64,000 nucleotides of DNA, from assembly GCA_028386065.3 (NCBI GenBank), contig JAKUCV010000419.1, positions 37,307-101,306 on the forward strand. Direction: 5' to 3'. The first letter of the stretch is position 1, and each line of letters begins with the position of its first letter. The position numbers were made by a program, and so were the translations under genes. Shown here piece after piece: positions 22,267-35,566 of the stretch. This DNA is from Turnera subulata (lineage: Eukaryota; Streptophyta; Magnoliopsida; Malpighiales; Passifloraceae). The notes under the pieces are model-generated. The model saw nothing but the letters and a program-made list of their open reading frames with translations. It was not told where the DNA came from and did no database searches.

Positions 22267-23173
22267 CCATGGTTCCTGCTCAAAACCTCTCCAAGCAGCA
22301 ACAACAACAGCTCCATCCTCTTTGTTATGGTGGTTATGGTGGTTGTGGTGGCACTAGTTCAGCTTTTCCAGACAGCTCTGGTGTTATGAGCCGATTAGAA
22401 GGTGGTTATGACTATTGTGTTAGTGAAGCTTGCTTAGGATCTGATCTAGAGGCTGCAGCTGCTAATAATAATAACAGTACTACCATGGCAGAAGATGAAT
22501 CAAGAACTAACAGCCTTAATAATGAGGCTGCTGGTTCCAGCTCTAAAGATGTTCAAGAAGATCAGAGAGATGATCATGACGGGTGGCTCCAATTGAGTAT
22601 AGGCGGCCATGCCAATATCCCTACGAGCCATGAAAGCACCAAGCATGATCATCATCATCAACACGTAGTTCAGGATCCGACGGCTAGGAGAGCTGCTGGA
22701 TTGGTCGAGCTTGATCTATTACCAGGTAGCACTTCTTCTTCTTCGCAACTGCTTCATCATCAAGCCAGGCCATTGAGTGCTCCTATCTTCCATGTCCCCG
22801 AGTTTAGACCTCCTCCAAGGCCGGTCTTGAACATGGCTGCAGGTGCCGCTGCTAGTTTTAGTGCCTCTTTATTCTTTCAACAACAACAACACCAAGCCAG
22901 TAGTTCCACTACTTATCCTTATCATCATCAGCAAGAGATTAGCTGGGCGTTTAGGCCTATGGCTCCCCATAATATGGCCACGGCTTCTTCTTCCTCCTCT
23001 TCATCATCTTCTCCTTCGCCTTTGATGCCACTCGGGTCCTATTTTTCGCGTCCTTTTCAAGTCCACAGTGGGCTAATGGATGTTGCAGGACCGAGCTCCG
23101 ACTTCAGAGTCATCGATCCTCCAAGAAGACCCCATTCAGGCGTTTGGTTTATGTTACAGGCGTCTCAGAATCA
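22263..23173 (+). CDS. LAX2: LAX2-like exon 1
   Basis: 911 nt coding from ATG 22263. The donor is AATCA|GTAAGT, splitting a Gln codon after two bases. It holds all the low-complexity and conserved N-terminal islands. Confidence 0.88.
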
Positions 23174-26100
23174 GTAAGTGCAAACAAGGGAAGAAAAACA
23201 AAGCAAGCATAGGAAGATTAGCCCCACCATTTTTGTTTCATGTATCACTGTGTTTTTTTAATGACACTTTTGGTTTTTTCCTTCTCTCTCTTTTGTTTTG
23301 TTACACTTTAATCTTCTGTTTCATAATGATTTGTGGTTGGTGGCTCAATGCAGAGCGAAAGAACCATTCTTGCCCCAAATATCAAAGAGCTACCTCAGAA
23401 TCAAGTAAGTTATATACACATGTTCTTCTTGGTTCTTGGTTCTTGGTTTTATATATCTTCTTTCTTCTCTTGTTTTTCTTCTGGGTTTCTATTTTCAGGG
23501 CTTTCACAAAGTTTCCAGCAAAAGGCCTTTTGTTGTTAACTTATTTTGTTTTGCTTGCTTTTGATATTATAAATCTGTAGGGATGGGAGGATGACAGTGA
23601 GGTTATTAATGAAGTATCTGGTTAACAAGCTGAAACTGGATAGCGAATCAGAGGTATTTATAATCTCATTATTGCACATCGTATTCTATTCCAATGCATG
23701 AAGTAGTTGACAGTACCTTCTTATTGTGCCGCTTAATTAATTCATTCCATATTTTGCATATCCCCTATTAGCTTAAGACTGGCCAAACATAGCTAAGCAC
23801 AAGAGCCAAAAGGAGGAAAACTGACTCTCTATTCAACTAGCAGTTTTAATGCCACGAATAGGGACATTGTTGGGGTTAGAGAAATGACAGAAACAGCAGA
23901 ACTAAATGCATTTTCTCTGGGAAATGTTTATTTTGTCTGGTGACTTCAAATGTAGGTAACAAGTAGCAGTCTTCCCTTTTTTGTGTCATGTAGTCTAGCC
24001 ACTAAACTCGTAATAACTATGCTTAGAAACATGGTCAAGGAAAGGGATTAAACACATTTGTCTAATGATCACCGTAAGGGAGTCTTACAAAGTGGTCCTG
24101 ATTAAACTGAATGTTTAGTTAGTTATGGATGTTTTTAGTGGCAGGATTAGAGGTGTGTGTGGGGATCAGGTGTAGTAGTTTGGGGGATAGAAAACTACCT
24201 ACCACCTTCCCCCAAAAGAAATGGAAGAGGAATTGCTAGCCTTTCATTCTTGGAGAATGGGTTTATTGTTTTAGACCCATAGACATTGATGAAAGTTACG
24301 TTTCAATGATCTGGCACCACCTGCATAAGAAGAACACAGGAGAGAGCACAACCCAATCGTAAAGCGAACTAAATGTGTTTTTATTTTTTATTATTATGGC
24401 AAAATCCATGGAAAAAAGTTGATAAACCACTCAAACATAAGCAGTTGGGATGTTTCTTTTAAATTGGAAAACCTTCAAGGGTAGAAACCTGGGCCGCAAG
24501 CTAAGTATACACAAAGTTGTGCACTTTTCCTCCTATTTGTTTGGAGAAAAAAAACTTAGATGCTTTTTCAAGTTTTACAGTATATATGGGTGCGATATAA
24601 TATTTGTAGCGAGCTACTATGCCAGACATAGTCGAGGATGAGTCTTGATTATTTCTAAGCGTTGATTATAGAGGGTTGTCTTGATTGTTCCTGATAGGTA
24701 TGATTGGACGTTCTAGCAGGATATTTTTTCTAGAGAATTTTTTTTATTTTTTTTATCATGTTAGGAATATACCCGAAATAAGGCTAGCTTGCCTCTCTGC
24801 TCATATCAATATTCAGCGACAGTCAATTTTCCCTAGAATGAAACGACAAAACAAAACACCAAAAATTGGAGGAGCCACAAACATTCTTTATTTTTATTTT
24901 TTTTAAAAGAATATTTTGAAGGAGATATTTCAATATGGAATGTTTTCTTTTCTGTCTTGAATTAGAGAGGTGTGAACTTTTAAGATGTTTATGTCATCCG
25001 AGTAGGAGAGGGCTACTATCGTGCTTGAGTTGAGAGGAACCAAAGTAGTAGGAAAAGTATTCTCATTACATCCCATCTTGTGTACGCTCTGCAGACTTTA
25101 GGTATATAAAATTTAAAGCTAAAAGTTACAGGTCCGAATATAGCATTTCCTTAGAATTTAGGTGGATGAGAACTATTACTTGCCCTAAAAATTATCGAGG
25201 AAGATATTATTCTTGCGTCTTGCAACTACATATATATATTTTATGCTAAATCTACTTATATCTGTAAAAACGTACCAGGAAAAGCATGGCCATTACCCGC
25301 ATTTTAACTTATATAACCTAATAGCGGGTTCTTATATATTATCATTATGGCAACCTGTATGGTTTATTTCCAATACTTAATGATTTAGATCTTCTCATAA
25401 GAAAAGAGTTCACTTGTAGCATCTGGTTGAAAGTTGATGAAAACTCACGTGTATTTTCTCTTAGCTAGGAGCAATGATGTATATATGAACAGTAGTGGTA
25501 TGAGGCCCTTGTAGGTGCAATTTGTATCCATTTAATAGCAAATTATAGACTAAATTGGTACTCGTCCGTAGCAATAGTGACACTGTTTAAAACAATAATT
25601 TTGCATGATATGAACAAATTACAAAAGGAAAAAGGAAGATCCATCATATAAAGTTATACAACCCTAGTATAAGATGCAAATTATTATGCTTCCATCATTT
25701 AACATCCTTGCTTCTCACCCACACTTCATCATCAAATACCACTGAATTTCCAGTTATTATGGTTCCAAACTAAAGCTTCTTTATATCAATGGTGAATTTA
25801 TGTGAGATATAGTTCCTTTGCAAAGCTATTATGATTTTCCATGTTATTGTACCACAGCTAAATGGCACACTACCTTCCTTCTAAAAGTATTGAAATTATG
25901 TCAACATTATTACTACACTTGATAGTAGCTTTACAAAACTAGCAAAAAAAATTATATAAAAAAACTAGCAAAAAATTATATTACAACACAATGCTAAAAA
26001 ATAAGAGGAAAAAACTAAGGACTAATATATATACATATATATTTTTATCTCCTTTTTTTTTTCTTTAATGACCAGCTAGGAATGTTTTCCTTGTAAACCA

Positions 26101-29100
26101 ACATTCCACGCATAATTTACTCCAAAATGAATTAATTAATATTTTCTAAGCGATACTAAATTAAGCATAACTCCATGGTTAGTATTAAATCGGATAATTT
26201 ATAATGTACTCTTAGAACAAGAAAAAATTTATAATATATTCTTGCTTTTCAGTCTATTTGATTCGGAGAGGCTTCACCAAAATGAGGATTGCATCCTTTC
26301 CTTGGTGAGAGGATAAAGATTTTTTTCGAGTATGGCTGTAATTTCTTTCCTTGGTCAGGAAAAAATACTGCTATGATCGTATCTTATCCTGAACATATCT
26401 GCCTTTAGGTCGGATGAATCCAAAAATAAATATGCTCCAGGAAATTTTAGCAATTAACTGAAAAATAGATGTTGAACTATATTAGCAATGAAGAACACCA
26501 GTGGATATTCTTCCATTTCAAATGAAATAGAAGTATATAAATCAGATGAATTTTAATTTTTGCGAAGTTGGAAAATTAATAGAATTTTCTACCATATGCT
26601 AATTCCTGAAGTTTTACAGTATTTCCTATTAAATATGTGTTACAGATTTCGGTAAGAAAAGCTTTCATGTATAAAGAACATTTAGAATTCAATAAATATT
26701 CCCATCTGATATATTTTAATCAAGATTTGTATACAAAAGAGTCTGCATGCTATTTTACTTCTGTGCATGAACTCTAAAAAAAAAAAAACTCTAATTGTTA
26801 ACCTTTGGAGTTTTGTTTGAGGAAGGATATAGCTAGGCACCCTTATTAATATTTTTTTTTAACCATTATCAATCCCAATTGAACGTTTTTTGGCAGTTAC
26901 TAGGTTAAAATAGTGGTTTGAATTCAATAAGGGTAACCTATATACCTGTGAAGGGCCTACAGTTTCAATCTAATTAAGTTTATTCATACTACATTGCTTG
27001 CTTTAGAGCTATGCATCACTTTTCTTCTACGGCTAGCAATGCTTAGCTGTGTTTCCAGAGTAAGCGACAAATTAATTTGCAAGAAAAAAAAAGAGACTGA
27101 AAGCGCACAATGACAAATAGATATTCAAAAGATTGGATATAGTTTATGGAATCCTGAATCCTCTCTTTCTTCTGGCCAGGAAGGATGAGCCAATGTCTAG
27201 ACGGCTAGTCATTAAAAACTCAAACTGAGAATTGATAGATATGTTAAAAAAATTCCCCACGTATTTGTTAGTTGAATCCGCAATTCCTTGTACTAGGTCA
27301 GGCTTCATGTATCATGTGTACATGTTGTCTTGGTTACCTACAACACATAATTATTACTAATTTTGGCTTGTTATGATGTACATGAGACGCTCAACATGCC
27401 TTCTTGTTTTTTTTTTTTTTCTCTTGTAGCCTAAGTTTACGTATAAGTTTTCATTAGGGTCAACCCTTATCAGATAATGATTTGGATGCATACAAATTGG
27501 TGTTGTTTCCTTGTAGGCCGTAGTTCATGTCATGCCATGAAGTAAGGAGATTAGGTTAAGACATACCTTATTTTTATCAATCATGCCAAAATATAATGGT
27601 TGCCTTAATTATGCAACAAACCTATTCGAATCAGGGGAGTTCTTGTTTTGTTTTTTGTTTTTGGGTTTGCTTGAACATCCCTTTGTCCTGGTCTTCTCTT
27701 GAGCGGATAAATTAGTCTTTTGCATTCATCAACTAAACGAGCCACACCTAATCATTAAAACATTCATCTATAGCATAAAATATACATACAGAACATTCTT
27801 CCTGCTGTTGCAGGATTGAAGTTATCACGTAACATGCTTAGTTTATATAATGGTCAACTAATTATGCCATTGATTTGGCTATTTCTTCATGGCGTTGGAA
27901 CCACCGGCCAGGTGACATTAATTGCTAGTCACATAATAAAAAGACCCTTTCTACTGTCACACATGTCATGCAACTATTCGGCATCCAAAATGATTATCAA
28001 AGTTTTGAAGTAGGTGTGAAAGATAGGACAGAGAACTAAGTAAAAATCGTAGGCATATTGAGAAGTCTATAGTGATGTTTAATTAGCGTATATTTTTTAG
28101 GCGCAGACGTTAACTTTTTATCAACCTCTTTTCATGCTACACGCGCACAAATATCCTACTATATTTTGTAATGATTTCCCATTATCAAACGAGATTATGC
28201 GTGTATAATGTATACTACAACTAAAGAAAAAAAAAAAAAAGGTGTCTATCAAAATAATCCACACTCTAGATAAGTAATAAGAATAATACGTGTTCATGGA
28301 ACATTGGAAGGTTTCCTTCCTTTTGTGAAAGTCTTGAAAACTTGCATTGACTTTAAGATGATATAAACAAAAAAGGAGAAAAAAGCAAATACAAAAAGGA
28401 ATCATCAAGTCTCTGGTTTGTCGATTGTCCTAAGCCTAGTTGACACTCAAGAACACAATATTTTAGAAAAGAAAAGTTGATACAAACACATCAAATGAAA
28501 TCATATCGTAGGGCCTCAAAGATCACACGTGGACCCTGTCATAATCAAATATGCTAATACCTCCTCCTCCTCCCCTCCTCAATCTGCATGCGTTCATATA
28601 ATCTCTCTCCCTTTCGTCACGCTTTCGCTTCTTTCACCTCAGCTATGATCAGACATCTACTATAATGTTTTTGTGTACATGTAGGGACCTTTTGGTGTGT
28701 TAACCCTTTTGCCTCCCTCTCTTTTCTCTTCGTGAGGAGATTTGTGCTTAGGAAGACCCATCAAAAACCTAGTGGTGCACTTCGATGGAATTTTTAAAAG
28801 ACCCCATCATCATCATTTTCTTCCCTCTTAGCTTCCACAGCCAACCACAGAAAACAAAAAAGAAACTGGAAAAATATCGCCACTAGTGAACCAGAAAAGA
28901 AAAGAAAAAATCGAAAACCGCACTCATATATTTTACGTCGGGGGAAAGCAATGCATGAGGGGTATTAATCTACAACAGAATCATTCCAAGTTGTTGGAAG
29001 AGAACAAAAATAAAAGACACATAAGTTGCCCAACAAAAAAGTATTCCACACAGTAGGTGAATGATGATATGCATGCAAAATAAAATAAGTATTATCTAAA

Positions 29101-30682
29101 GAAAACCCTCGCTATCTTATCATGAGAGAAACGTCTACCCAGGTTTTATCTGAATTAATTAATTAGTATATACCACTAAATAACAAAACCGGTCAAGTTA
29201 AACTCTAGTTGTTTCTTTAATGGAAGAATGTATTGACCCTCTTATTAATGGGGTTTATATATTTTGGAGGAGGAGGAAGCAACGTGAAGTAGACGTGCAT
29301 GACATGAGAGTGATGAATGAGACTGTTATTGTGTACCAAAATTTCTTTTCTATATTATAGTATATAGTTAGGTTCCAGTGGAACAAATTTGTTTTGTTTT
29401 TCTTTATATACATGCGTGTTTTGCGGATCCGTTTGGTATATTGAGATTATGAAAAGCTTTTTTGTATGTATTGAAGATAAAATAAAGAACAAAAAAAAAT
29501 GAAGAAAGTCTATGGGGTGATGATTTTGGCTTACGAGCAAAGTCTGGGTGGGTGCTGTAATGATTAGACTCGGGCAGGGGTTAGGATCGTGGGGGCTGGC
29601 GGGCAGCTGGACACCATCAAATCTCCCCGGCTGCCCGCTGCCCGTGGTAGTAGTAGTATTTTTTGCGTCTTGTGGAGGGATGAGGGAATCTCGCTCGGAG
29701 TAAAGAAAAATAAAAGTTGAGGAGGTAGTGAGAAAAAGAAATTTTTATGGGTAAAGTAGACGTTATATATAACATATATATTTGTATGGGGCATAGCATG
29801 TGCAAGACGTAAGCTAGTGACAAAGCATGGCTTCAATATAAAATTTCCTTTATAATTAACTCAAAATCTATTTTGCTGAAGTTGTGGTATATATATAATA
29901 TATAGACTACTAATTTCTATGTAAAAGTGATAAATTCTCCTATTTGGCATGTTTGCATGTTTTCCTGGCTAGTAGTATAAGTTTGAGCTTTAATAATTAC
30001 TTCTCATTCTGTGCCAAATGGGCATCTTATTTAGGAAATAGGTATTTCCCCTTTGATTTGACTAAACCAACTTTTCACATATGCTAATATATTCCGTAAA
30101 AGACCAAACATGTAGCTTAATCTCTTTAAATTTTGTGGGCTATTTAGGGTATGAAGTAATTAGGTAGAATAATAACATAGGTTGGATGGATGCGTGGATG
30201 GATTAAAACTCTGCTAGACCGTACTTGGTATATCAAACAATAATCGAAGTGAAATGACGTTTGATTATATATATATATATATGCACCATGATAAGGACTA
30301 TGCAGCTTTATAAAGAACATAATTCTTGCTTTCATGCGCAGTTTGTGATGTAGTTTTTGTATGGGAACCATGTTGCTTTCATTTACATGTGTCATTGTAC
30401 GTCAAGTGTAATCTTGGATTAACGTAGACCCTAGCTAACTTTGTGCTTTGTTTTCACTTCAATGTGTGTGTGTGTGTGTGTCTTATATATATAATTTACA
30501 CCGATTGTGATTGACAAAAGCAGGTAGAGATAACCTGTAGAGGGCAACAGCTACTTCCTTTCTTGACGTTGCAGCACGTAAGGGATAACATATGGAGCAC
30601 CAGAGATCATTCACTTTCTTTGCTTCCAGATTCCTCAACCACAGATCACCTCATGGTGCTGCACTATGGTAGAAGTGCTTGA
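22263..30682 (+). CDS. LAX2: LAX PANICLE 2-like protein (four coding exons)
   Basis: Joined exons 22263-23173, 23354-23404, 23581-23653 and 30524-30682 give 397 codons plus TGA, with GT-AG introns and an open frame throughout. The N-terminal three quarters are low-complexity (Gln, Asn, His, Ser runs) with conserved islands: GWLQLSIGGH (about residue 105), GLVELDLLPG (146), SAPIFHVPEFRPPPRP (172), YFSRPFQ (259) and DFRVIDPPRRPHSGVWFMLQ (280-300). The C-terminus (about 320-395) has a RAWUL/ubiquitin-like fold signature: MTVRLLMKYLVNKL, then VEITCRGQQLLPFLTLQHVR and DHLMVLHYGRS. Rice LAX2 and maize BARREN STALK2 are nuclear proteins of axillary meristem formation that partner the bHLH proteins LAX1/BA1. 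I infer the same role here. LQLSI is EAR-like, but repression is only a guess. Start chosen as the first in-frame ATG (MTMVPAQN); 22269 is a possible alternative. Confidence 0.88.
23354..23404 (+). CDS. LAX2: LAX2-like exon 2
   Basis: 51 nt microexon after acceptor AATGCAG, encoding AKEPFLPQISKSYLRI with split codons on both sides; donor ATCAA|GTAAGT. The sequence continues the family motif precisely. Confidence 0.88.
23581..23653 (+). CDS. LAX2: LAX2-like exon 3
   Basis: 73 nt after acceptor CTGTAG, encoding DGRMTVRLLMKYLVNKL and LDSESE, the first half of the ubiquitin-like domain. The donor GAG|GTATTT leaves phase 0. Confidence 0.88.
29599..29638. other. GC-rich inverted repeat in intron 3
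   Basis: GCGGGCAGC and GCTGCCCGC form a perfect 9 bp stem around a 22-base loop, inside a GC-rich island (about 29565-29650) of an otherwise AT-rich intron. Function unknown. Confidence 0.6.
30463..30480. repeat. (TG)9 microsatellite
   Basis: Dinucleotide run about 45 bp before exon 4 of the LAX2-like gene. Confidence 0.9.
30524..30682 (+). CDS. LAX2: LAX2-like exon 4 (terminal)
   Basis: 159 nt after acceptor AAAGCAG, encoding VEITCRGQQLLPFLTLQHVR through VLHYGRSA and TGA. It completes the ubiquitin-like domain and matches the usual family C-terminus, which supports the 6.9 kb intron. Confidence 0.88.
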   Translation, partial: VEITCRGQQLLPFLTLQHVRDNIWSTRDHSLSLLPDSSTTDHLMVLHYGRSA

Positions 30683-31816
30683 AAAACAGCTGGTTCTTAT
30701 TAATTACACAAATTTCCTCATACTTCAAATTTTTCTCACTTTGTATCATCATCGATCGGTTTAAGTTATGACAACATTTTCCCCCCATTTTCTTTTTTTT
30801 TTTTTCTATTCTTTTCCTGATGGGAGAGGTCTTGTTATTTATTTTTTCATTTTTCTTCACTTTCTCTAATTGGAGAAAATAGTTTGGATCGAGTACCCCC
30901 GAAACGATGTTTACAGTTTCTGGGGGTAAATAACATAACCCAAAATGTATTTCCAAGCTATTGGAGCTTCTTCTTCATATTTATTCTTACCTTGTTCCTG
31001 TAAACTAGAGCAAACTGGATTTCTCATGAATATCTAATATTTCCAAGCTATTGGCGTTTCATACTCATTCTTATTTGTTTCCAGGAGCAGACTGTATTTG
31101 TGATGAATTACTATTCTTTTACTTTCTCTCTTTTGTACCTATATCGAACCTTTACTTTTTCTTTAGCAATCTATCCTCCTATTCTTGTAAGAACTCCTAA
31201 GAATTTGTATTTGTTTCTCCTCCTAATAATAAAATGTGTTCGCCTTTCTCAAAGAAATCCCAAAATTAATTACCAGAAAAATAGTTGATGAAAACAGTCA
31301 TCTGATTAGCTGTGAGACCTAGTCAATTCTAGTATATATTATATATATCGGCAGTCAATTGATGTACATATATTTTTAAAGTTAATTTCATAGATTAATT
31401 TTGTATAAATTTATATCGAGTCACGAGGAGAGATTACTCCGGTAGTTGACTGTGATACTCTTCTAGTATATAAAAAAAAAATTGTATAAATTTACACTAA
31501 ATGATAGATATGTACCTTCATAGAATAGGTACTATTTTTTTATATCTGCATATGATAATAGAGGTATATGTATAGTTTTGGCCGAGTAATTCCTTTGCTA
31601 TCTGATTTTAGGCTGGTAAGACGACGTGGGTGGGAGTAATGCCCTGTGTCCAAATGTGGTGTTGATATCATGATATGGTTAAAAGGAAGCAAAACTTCAT
31701 ACCATATATTCAGGAAATTGAAGCATTGACTTTACTAGTTTATATGTGCTATATAACTCTTGGCAAAAAAAAAAAAAAATCTTGGCTACACAATATACCT
31801 GTTGAAAACATACATT
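30683..31816 (+). other. LAX2-like 3' UTR and downstream region
   Basis: T-rich sequence with no further gene. An AATAAA at 31228-31233 is a possible poly(A) signal but lies about 545 bp past the stop. A diverged duplication of about 90 bp (TTTCCAAGCTATTGG at 30951 and 31041) is present. Confidence 0.45.
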
Positions 31817-32118
31817 TGTCGTGGACAGAGGTGGTGCAACGAAAGAATACTCAATATCGGTTCGGTTTTAGGTTTGAAATAATACCTTGAAAATTCTAAT
31901 AAAATAATAAAATAAAAACTCACTAATTTGGGAATCTCAAAAGAATACAATAATACACACAGACCCACCACCCTCCCCTCTCATACTATTTATAATAACA
32001 TTTGAGTGCTCACCAAATAATCTTAAAAAATCTATTCACACTAGGTTTCTTATCCCCACTCGTATTCTTTATGGATAAGGATTAGTCAAGTTTAAGGCCA
32101 CAAAGACACAAGCTTTTT
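31817..32118 (-). repeat. 3' LTR of the chromovirus, second part
   Basis: Aligns with the intact LTR at 42382-42700, sharing ACCCTCCCCTCTC, TTTATAATNACA and TTGAGTGCTCACCAA. It ends at the LINE poly(A) (read on - strand) near 32120. Confidence 0.78.
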
Positions 32119-32134
32119 ACTTTTTTTTTTTTAT

Positions 32135-33228
32135 GCAAACGACATTTTTATTGCTGATGTAAATAATACTACAAGGGTTCAATAGACAGAATATACAGGA
32201 GATCCACTAAGAAACAAAGTCTAACTTGATTAAGACATGGAAAATTAGGATGAGCGGGCTAGAAAATTGAGCTGTCTGCGAACCAGACAGGTGAAAGAAC
32301 CAAAATAGTGTCGAAGATCCTGTCAACTGGAGTAGAAACGTTGGAAAAGACCCTCCTATTCCTTTCTAACCATAAAGCCCAAAGGGTGGCAAAACCAATG
32401 ATAATCCATGATGATATGCAAAGATTGTAGGGAGATAGGAAGGACTATCTATTCCTTTCTAACCACAAAGCCCAAAGGGTGGCAAAACCAATCCATGATG
32501 ATCTGCAAAGATTGTATGGAGATAGAAAGGACTATTGGACTATGAAGTATTTGAGAGAAGAGGGAGGACACCCATAGATACCCCACCATTAACAAATACT
32601 GCACCAAACTCGCCAGAAAACAAGACATGAGAATAGGAGATGGTCACGAGATTCCAAAGAGGAGAGAAAAAAACAACAGATAGAGTCTACAAGTGAAACA
32701 ATACACCTGTAATGAAAAACATCTTTGGTGGGGATTCCATCATGGAGGGCAAGCCACAACCAGCATTGCACTTTGAAGGGGGTCAGACCGATCCAAACAG
32801 AAAGAAGATAATTCTGAGACTGAGTATGCTTATAGATAAAGTCTCTACCGGATTTAATAGAGAATGTACTATTTCTGTCATCGATCTAAGACCAGCAGTC
32901 ATCCGAAGAGGACAGAGGGGGGGGCATAAGCGACATCTTCTGCAATTAGACTGACAGCGGGGGCTTCCCAATCCCACAGCATATGCCTCCAACTAGATGC
33001 CCATACAGCACAACCATTTTCCACAACCAAACATTTTGCAATATATTGGTCTTTACAAAGGGAAAGGGGATATAGCTAAGGGAATTTTTGTTTGAGGATA
33101 CTATGTCTAGTCTAGTTGTTAACCAAAAACCCACAGACTTCCCGTTCCTGATTTTCAAATTAAGACCGCTGCAAAGAGCAGTCTCAAAATGCCTAGGGAT
33201 GGTAGAACAAGTAACAATATCATGCTAG
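32135..33228 (-). pseudogene. LINE 3' part: RT zinc-binding domain and tail
   Basis: KIRNGKSVGFWLTTRLDIV near 33130 (the usual G.s..FW.d.W segment), then WLALHDGIPTKDVF near 32745 and ESRDHLLFSCLVFWRVW near 32620 belong to the region before and within zf-RVT. Downstream a 93 bp tandem duplication precedes the poly(A). Confidence 0.75.
32356..32535. repeat. Tandem duplication, period 93 bp
   Basis: CTATTCCTTTCTAACCA starts at 32356 and again at 32449, followed in both by AAGCCCAAAGGGTGGCAAAA. The second copy has lost a few bases. It lies in the LINE 3' region. Confidence 0.85.
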
Positions 33229-33233
33229 GTTGA

Positions 33234-35566
33234 TGTTACGCCCCCGCCTAAGCGCGACCGGCCAGGTACCGTGTGCACCCATAGCGTTCCATAGGGCACC
33301 CTAAGGCCTATAACCTTCTCTATAGAAGCTAGTTGCCTCTGCCTAGCGGGTGACTAACCAAGTATAATGCGCAGCGTAAACGGAAGCGAACACCAATACT
33401 TGCAAAGGCAACAAATTAAAATAAAAGGGACCAAGACCCATTTAAATAGCCAACTCCACTAATGGAATAAGTTCGTTGCTACAAAGGGGCATTAACTCCT
33501 CCTTTATAAAAAAACATAACCTCCTAGTACATAACAATACAATGAAATAATTAATGGAAACCGACTCGACTATACCCATCGACCTATTGCCCGTAATCTC
33601 AATCTCGCACCTATAAGACAAGGGGGAAATAAGGGGGTGAGTACAAAACTCAGTAAGCAAATGTGCACACAAGCAATAACCACTCAAGGCATGCAATGCT
33701 CAACAAACGTAATACCAATCAGCAAGGTAACCAGTCCTCTATGATCAGGCCCACGGGTAAGCCAAGTGATGTACTCTGGGCCTACTTGCATGTCTTGGCA
33801 GCCCTGCACACATGCACAATCATATCCCACAGCCCCACGTACGAGCCATAACCGAATATCCCACAAGTTCATATGGCTTGCTACCGAGGCACACACAACG
33901 CCCTTCGTAGCACCACCCTTTGGCCAAGCGGATCCCACACCGCAATGACCCAACCTGTCAATAATACCAAGCGGGAACTATCCTTCGCAAGATTCCATAA
34001 TCTGTCATATGGCGCACATCACAAGTGCCCACCAATCTCACGGTCCGTACAAACCCGCTTGCACTACCCACATGATCCATTGGCCAACGATCCACATCAA
34101 TGTAATGATGCAAATGCAAATGATGCACAGCCCCTTGGGCACAACCATCAAACCAATAATCAATAAGAAATGCACCATAGGTGCCAATACCAAGCCAACC
34201 AAGCAATTGGGCCATCTGCCCAGCAAGCACACAATAACAACTATCACAAGTATGCATCATCTACTTACCTAGCAATTTGGCACAAGATTGCCAATCATTC
34301 CCTCCCTTTGGAGCCCTTGGGCATCTTGGGATCATAGATACCTGTTACACACATGTAAATACACATTATAATCTAATCACAGCAAGTATAGTATGTTACC
34401 CACAACTCAAAGCCACAACACTTATCTTTCCCAATTCGGGCAGAAGCTGCCCTACACAAGCAGGAAATTCAACCCTAAATACAAAGCCCTTAAAGGCAGA
34501 ACCAGCTTCGGGCCTCAACATAAGAGTTGTAGCCCTGCCTCTTATCTTTCCAGAGCCACCAAGAAAACTCAAACCTGAGGTCTTTAGCTCCAGATATACC
34601 TTCAACACCAAGACTGAGTCAAGCAGAAGCACTGCCACTAGACAGTTGTGGAACAGTCCAATTGCAGAGACCATAACTCGCCCAGTTCTGCTCCAAATCC
34701 CACAAACTCGATGCCATATGAAATATATAGAAGTTAGCTAACATTTGGATTTGGTTTCACTGCATTATAACCGGTGGTTTCACTAATCCTCATTTTAGTT
34801 AGGAAAGGTCATTCTGCCCGAGAGCAGAACCACCCAAGCCTCACCTCTCCTCACCTCCTCTTTTCCTCTCTTTCTCCACTCTCTTTTCTCTCCAGTCCTT
34901 AATCACAAAATTGACAGAGATAAGAAGGAGGGAGAGGTGCTTGCTTCACCTCTTAAGGCCTGCCCAACTAGCTGAGTCATCAGCCCACTTGCCACCTCTT
35001 TCTCTTTAGGTGCCACATGCACCAAAATGCCACCTTGTGCTTATCCATGGCCAATTGGCCCGTGCCACTCAAGATGCTAGCTTGTAAACCCAAAGCCACC
35101 AGCACCTTATTCCCGAGCCACTTGGCTCACTCTGATTGGTCGATTTGACCAATCACGAGTTTACACATCATCGGGTCCAATTGTGCGCCGAAGGGCACCC
35201 TAGTGCCCCCATGGTGCACCATTTCGTGCCAACGGGTATCTTATTTGGGAAATTGTACCTCCAATACACTAATTGCACCTAATTAATATATTACCAACAT
35301 AATCCAACCTTTATCAACCGATTATATAGGTCGAGTACTCGGTAACCCTAAACAGGCCATCCGTGCCATCGGGTCACCACAAACCTATTTATGCACACTA
35401 GGCCAAGCCTATGTGCACCATTACCCACATTCTGACACCAGCACATATTACCGAGCCTAGAACCATACCATCATAACCTACACGAGCATTCTCGAAGGAC
35501 AAGTAACACCCGACTCTATTCACATAAGTATCCCTCTAGACACCTATATGTACCTGGGGTATCACA
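33234..35566 (-). mobile_element. Solo LTR, Tekay-type, 2333 bp
   Basis: Bounded by perfect GTTGA duplications (33229-33233, 35567-35571). On the - strand it runs TGTGATACCCCAGG...GGGGGCGTAACA. A segment read on the - strand as ACTGAGTTTTGTACTCACCC, near 33630-33660, resembles the 3' part of Tekay-type LTRs, so the - orientation is preferred. It has no coding sequence. It interrupts the LINE between RT and zinc-binding domain. Confidence 0.82.

Larger units (their letters stand above)
23654..30523 (+). other. LAX2-like intron 3, about 6.87 kb
   Basis: Unusually long intron splitting the ubiquitin-like domain. I see no LTR, LINE or Helitron ends in it, although the surrounding DNA is full of them. 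It is AT-rich with simple repeats. A more complex block at 28500-28870 contains CACGTGG and a CT-rich run, and a GC-rich inverted repeat lies at 29599-29638. Short ORFs (for example 27816-28013) do not look coding. Confidence 0.7.

Noticed and set aside
22104..22316. - strand ORF rich in Leu opposite the uORFs
   Set aside because: It is the complement of AAC/GGT repeats in the leader of the LAX2-like gene.
27816..28013. 65-codon ORF within intron 3 as a nested gene
   Set aside because: No recognisable domain, low complexity context, and no promoter or splice support.
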